Positions 62,559 to 64,000 of a stretch of 64,000 nucleotides of DNA are shown here, one piece after another (position 1 is the stretch's first letter; the number at the start of each line of letters is the position of its first letter). The stretch is from Siminovitchia acidinfaciens (GTDB taxonomy: Bacteria > Bacillota > Bacilli > Bacillales > Bacillaceae_C): NCBI RefSeq assembly GCF_003605385.1, contig NZ_QYTV02000011.1, positions 62,001 to 126,000 of the forward strand, written 5' to 3'. The translations under genes and the position numbers were made by a program. The notes beneath the pieces were generated by a model. The model was not told where the DNA came from, ran no database searches, and saw only the letters and a program-made list of their open reading frames with translations.

Positions 62559-63350
62559 ATGGAAGAAGTTCGTTTAGCGGCCAAAGATATCAATAAGATT
62601 TTCATTAGCAATAAAAAAGAAGTGGTTGCCCTCCAAGATGTAAACCTGGACATAAAAACAGGGGAATTCGTTTCTTTGCTGGGACCATCCGGCTGCGGGA
62701 AGTCGACGTTTCTCCGGCTGGTTGCCGGACTGGACACATACACAGAAGGAGACCTTCAATTGGACGGCAAACAAATAACTGGAGCGGGAAGGGATCGCGG
62801 GGTTGTTTTTCAGCAGTACAGCCTGCTGCCTTGGCTCTATGCATGGGAGAACGTCGCATTTGCATTGAAAAAAGACAAGTCCTTAAGCAAGCGTCAAAAG
62901 AAAGAAATGGCCATGCATTTTCTCAAGCTTGTCGGACTGGAAGGCTTCGAAAACCATTATCCGTCCCAGATGTCAGGCGGAATGCAGCAGCGGGTAGCCA
63001 TTGCGAGAGCACTTGTTTACAAACCGAGTTTGTTGCTCATGGATGAGCCGTTCGGTGCGCTGGATGCCCAAACGAGAAAAGAAATGCAGGACCTGCTTCT
63101 AGGCGTGTGGGAAGAAGAAAAGTGCAGCGTCTTGTTCGTCACTCACGATGTAGATGAGGCGGTTTACCTTTCAGACCGAATCTATGTCATGTCCGCAAGG
63201 CCCGGAAAAATCGCAAAAGAAATCCAAGTCGAGCTGGCGCGCCCCCGTGAATGGGACATTCAACTTACGAAGGAATTCATAGAATATAAACGTGAAATTA
63301 TTATAGAATTGCAGGGTAAGCGTAATGCCCCGGTGGCAAAGCAAGCATAA
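62559..63350 (+). CDS. SsuB/TauB-type ABC ATPase
   Basis: 263 residues. Walker A GPSGCGKST near 43, Q-loop VFQQYSLLPWLYAWENV near 84, signature [15 protein letters not shown] near 140, Walker B LLLMDEPFGALDAQTR near 160 and FVTHDVDEAVYLSDR near 192. The LLPW and VDEA segments are typical of nitrate/sulfonate-type ATPases. GGAGGGG precedes ATG, 13 bp after the permease. A terminator ends the operon. Confidence 0.93.
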   Translation: MEEVRLAAKDINKIFISNKKEVVALQDVNLDIKTGEFVSLLGPSGCGKSTFLRLVAGLDTYTEGDLQLDGKQITGAGRDRGVVFQQYSLLPWLYAWENVAFALKKDKSLSKRQKKEMAMHFLKLVGLEGFENHYPSQMSGGMQQRVAIARALVYKPSLLLMDEPFGALDAQTRKEMQDLLLGVWEEEKCSVLFVTHDVDEAVYLSDRIYVMSARPGKIAKEIQVELARPREWDIQLTKEFIEYKREIIIELQGKRNAPVAKQA

Positions 63351-63351
63351 A

Positions 63352-63376
63352 GCCGTCCTTTTTGGGCGGTTTTTTA
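63352..63376 (+). terminator. Terminator of the SsuABC-type operon
   Basis: GCCGTCC pairs with GGGCGGT around TTTTT, then TTTTTAA. Confidence 0.8.
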
Positions 63377-63388
63377 ATGTTCCAAACT

Positions 63389-63935
63389 AATCAAACATTT
63401 GATTGGAAAATTTGTAGATCTGCTGCCTTAGTCGATAAGCAGCTTGATATTAAGGTTAAATGCAACTAATTAAACGTTTGATTAAGTGGAGGCTCAGTCG
63501 ATAAAGGTCTTACAATCAACGATTTTACTTGTAATCAAACATTAGATTAATAAAAAGAAACTCCGGCGAAATATTGACTCGAAACTACCCCAACGAACTT
63601 TAAGTTGAAAAATTTAAGTAAACCATCCATGTGTGATAAAAGGCTGTAAATCCAAGGGATTCCGTATTAATCAAACGTTTGGTTAAGAGAATAATGATTC
63701 TGCATGCTCAGTCGATAGAGCCTTAAAAACGACGATTTCACGTGTTAATCAATCATTTGATTACACAATCAACGATTTTACTTGTTAATCAAACATTTGA
63801 TTAACAAAAAGCGGTTCCAATGAAATATTGCCCTAAAACTAATCAAACGTTTGGTTGAAAAATTCGCGTAAGTCATTTAAGCATGATAAAAGGTTGTAAA
63901 TCCATGGGTCTCCAACACTAATCAAACGTTTGATT
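63389..63935. repeat. Array of eight AATCAAACGTTTGATT-like palindromes
   Basis: Sixteen-base palindromes start at 63389, 63468, 63533, 63669, 63747, 63787, 63841 and 63920; only the copy at 63920 is perfect, the others differ by one to three bases. The DNA between them is itself partly duplicated, for example CAATCAACGATTTTACTTGT occurs before the copies at 63533 and 63787. No gene is supported from 63377 to the window end. Confidence 0.95.
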
Positions 63936-64000
63936 AATAAAAAATTACACCTCGATGTGTATAGTGAAAAACTGCTATTTGTTAATTTGCAGAATGAGCG

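Overview
The window reads as a chromosomal segment of an endospore-forming Bacillaceae (Bacillus-like Firmicute). The evidence is strong AAGGAGG-type ribosome sites, frequent TTG and GTG starts, sporulation genes (gerD, cwlD, pdaB, kbaA, an alpha/beta SASP, a YjcZ-type peptide, a Spo0E-like peptide) and the classical Bacillus order cwlD-salA-gerD-kbaA-pdaB / tRNA cluster / rocF-sigW-rsiW-cdaA-cdaR-glmM. No phage, transposase or CRISPR array was seen. The accessory content is mostly transport and catabolic operons inserted around this backbone.

Layout. 0-1.2 kb: type 2 isopentenyl-diphosphate isomerase. 1.7-6.0 kb (minus): a tight five-gene operon made of a Ycf46-like AAA ATPase, a DUF2997 peptide, a Ycf35-like DUF1257 protein, a PH-like/GYF/helix-hairpin-helix protein and a NrdG-like radical-SAM protein. 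Two of the five proteins end in the same tail, GGR(T/V)IDF; this is the best candidate for an undescribed system. 6.3-14.1 kb: a YtcJ-like amidohydrolase, small housekeeping and stress genes, an XRE-cupin regulator and a MarR/MFS pair with a clear promoter and operator. 14.3-19.8 kb: a PAS-containing sigma-54 activator divergent from a TRAP transporter/SDR operon, with a textbook -24/-12 promoter and three palindromic upstream sites. 20.4-25.8 kb: a NERD protein, an NlpC/P60 hydrolase, a glutamine-type ABC transporter and a DUF2071 protein. 26.0-30.5 kb: two convergent PAS-PAS-GGDEF-EAL paralogues, one with an eroded EAL active site. 30.7-45.0 kb: the sporulation and cell-envelope backbone with nine tRNAs. 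45.3-47.0 kb: PadR/DUF1700/DUF4097 module. 47.2-56.8 kb: SASP, an MFS exporter, the livKHMGF branched-chain amino acid transporter and lutABC for L-lactate oxidation. 56.9-63.4 kb: a second NERD protein, an N-carbamoylase-type amidase, an alkyltransferase-like protein, a cupin and a SsuABC/TauABC-type ABC transporter. 63.4-64.0 kb: a gene-free array of eight near-identical palindromes.

The intergenic DNA is unusually repeat rich. Three loci (8.0, 19.9 and 37.6 kb) hold tandem arrays that all have a 52-bp period and share sequence in the same register. At least six other gaps carry copies of a diverged GC-rich dispersed element. An eroded ~20-bp repeat sits upstream of salA and a four-copy 20-bp repeat follows lutC.

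All product names come from recognising protein families and motifs by eye; no database search was run. Start codons were chosen by ribosome-site spacing and family N-termini, and several differ from the longest open frame.
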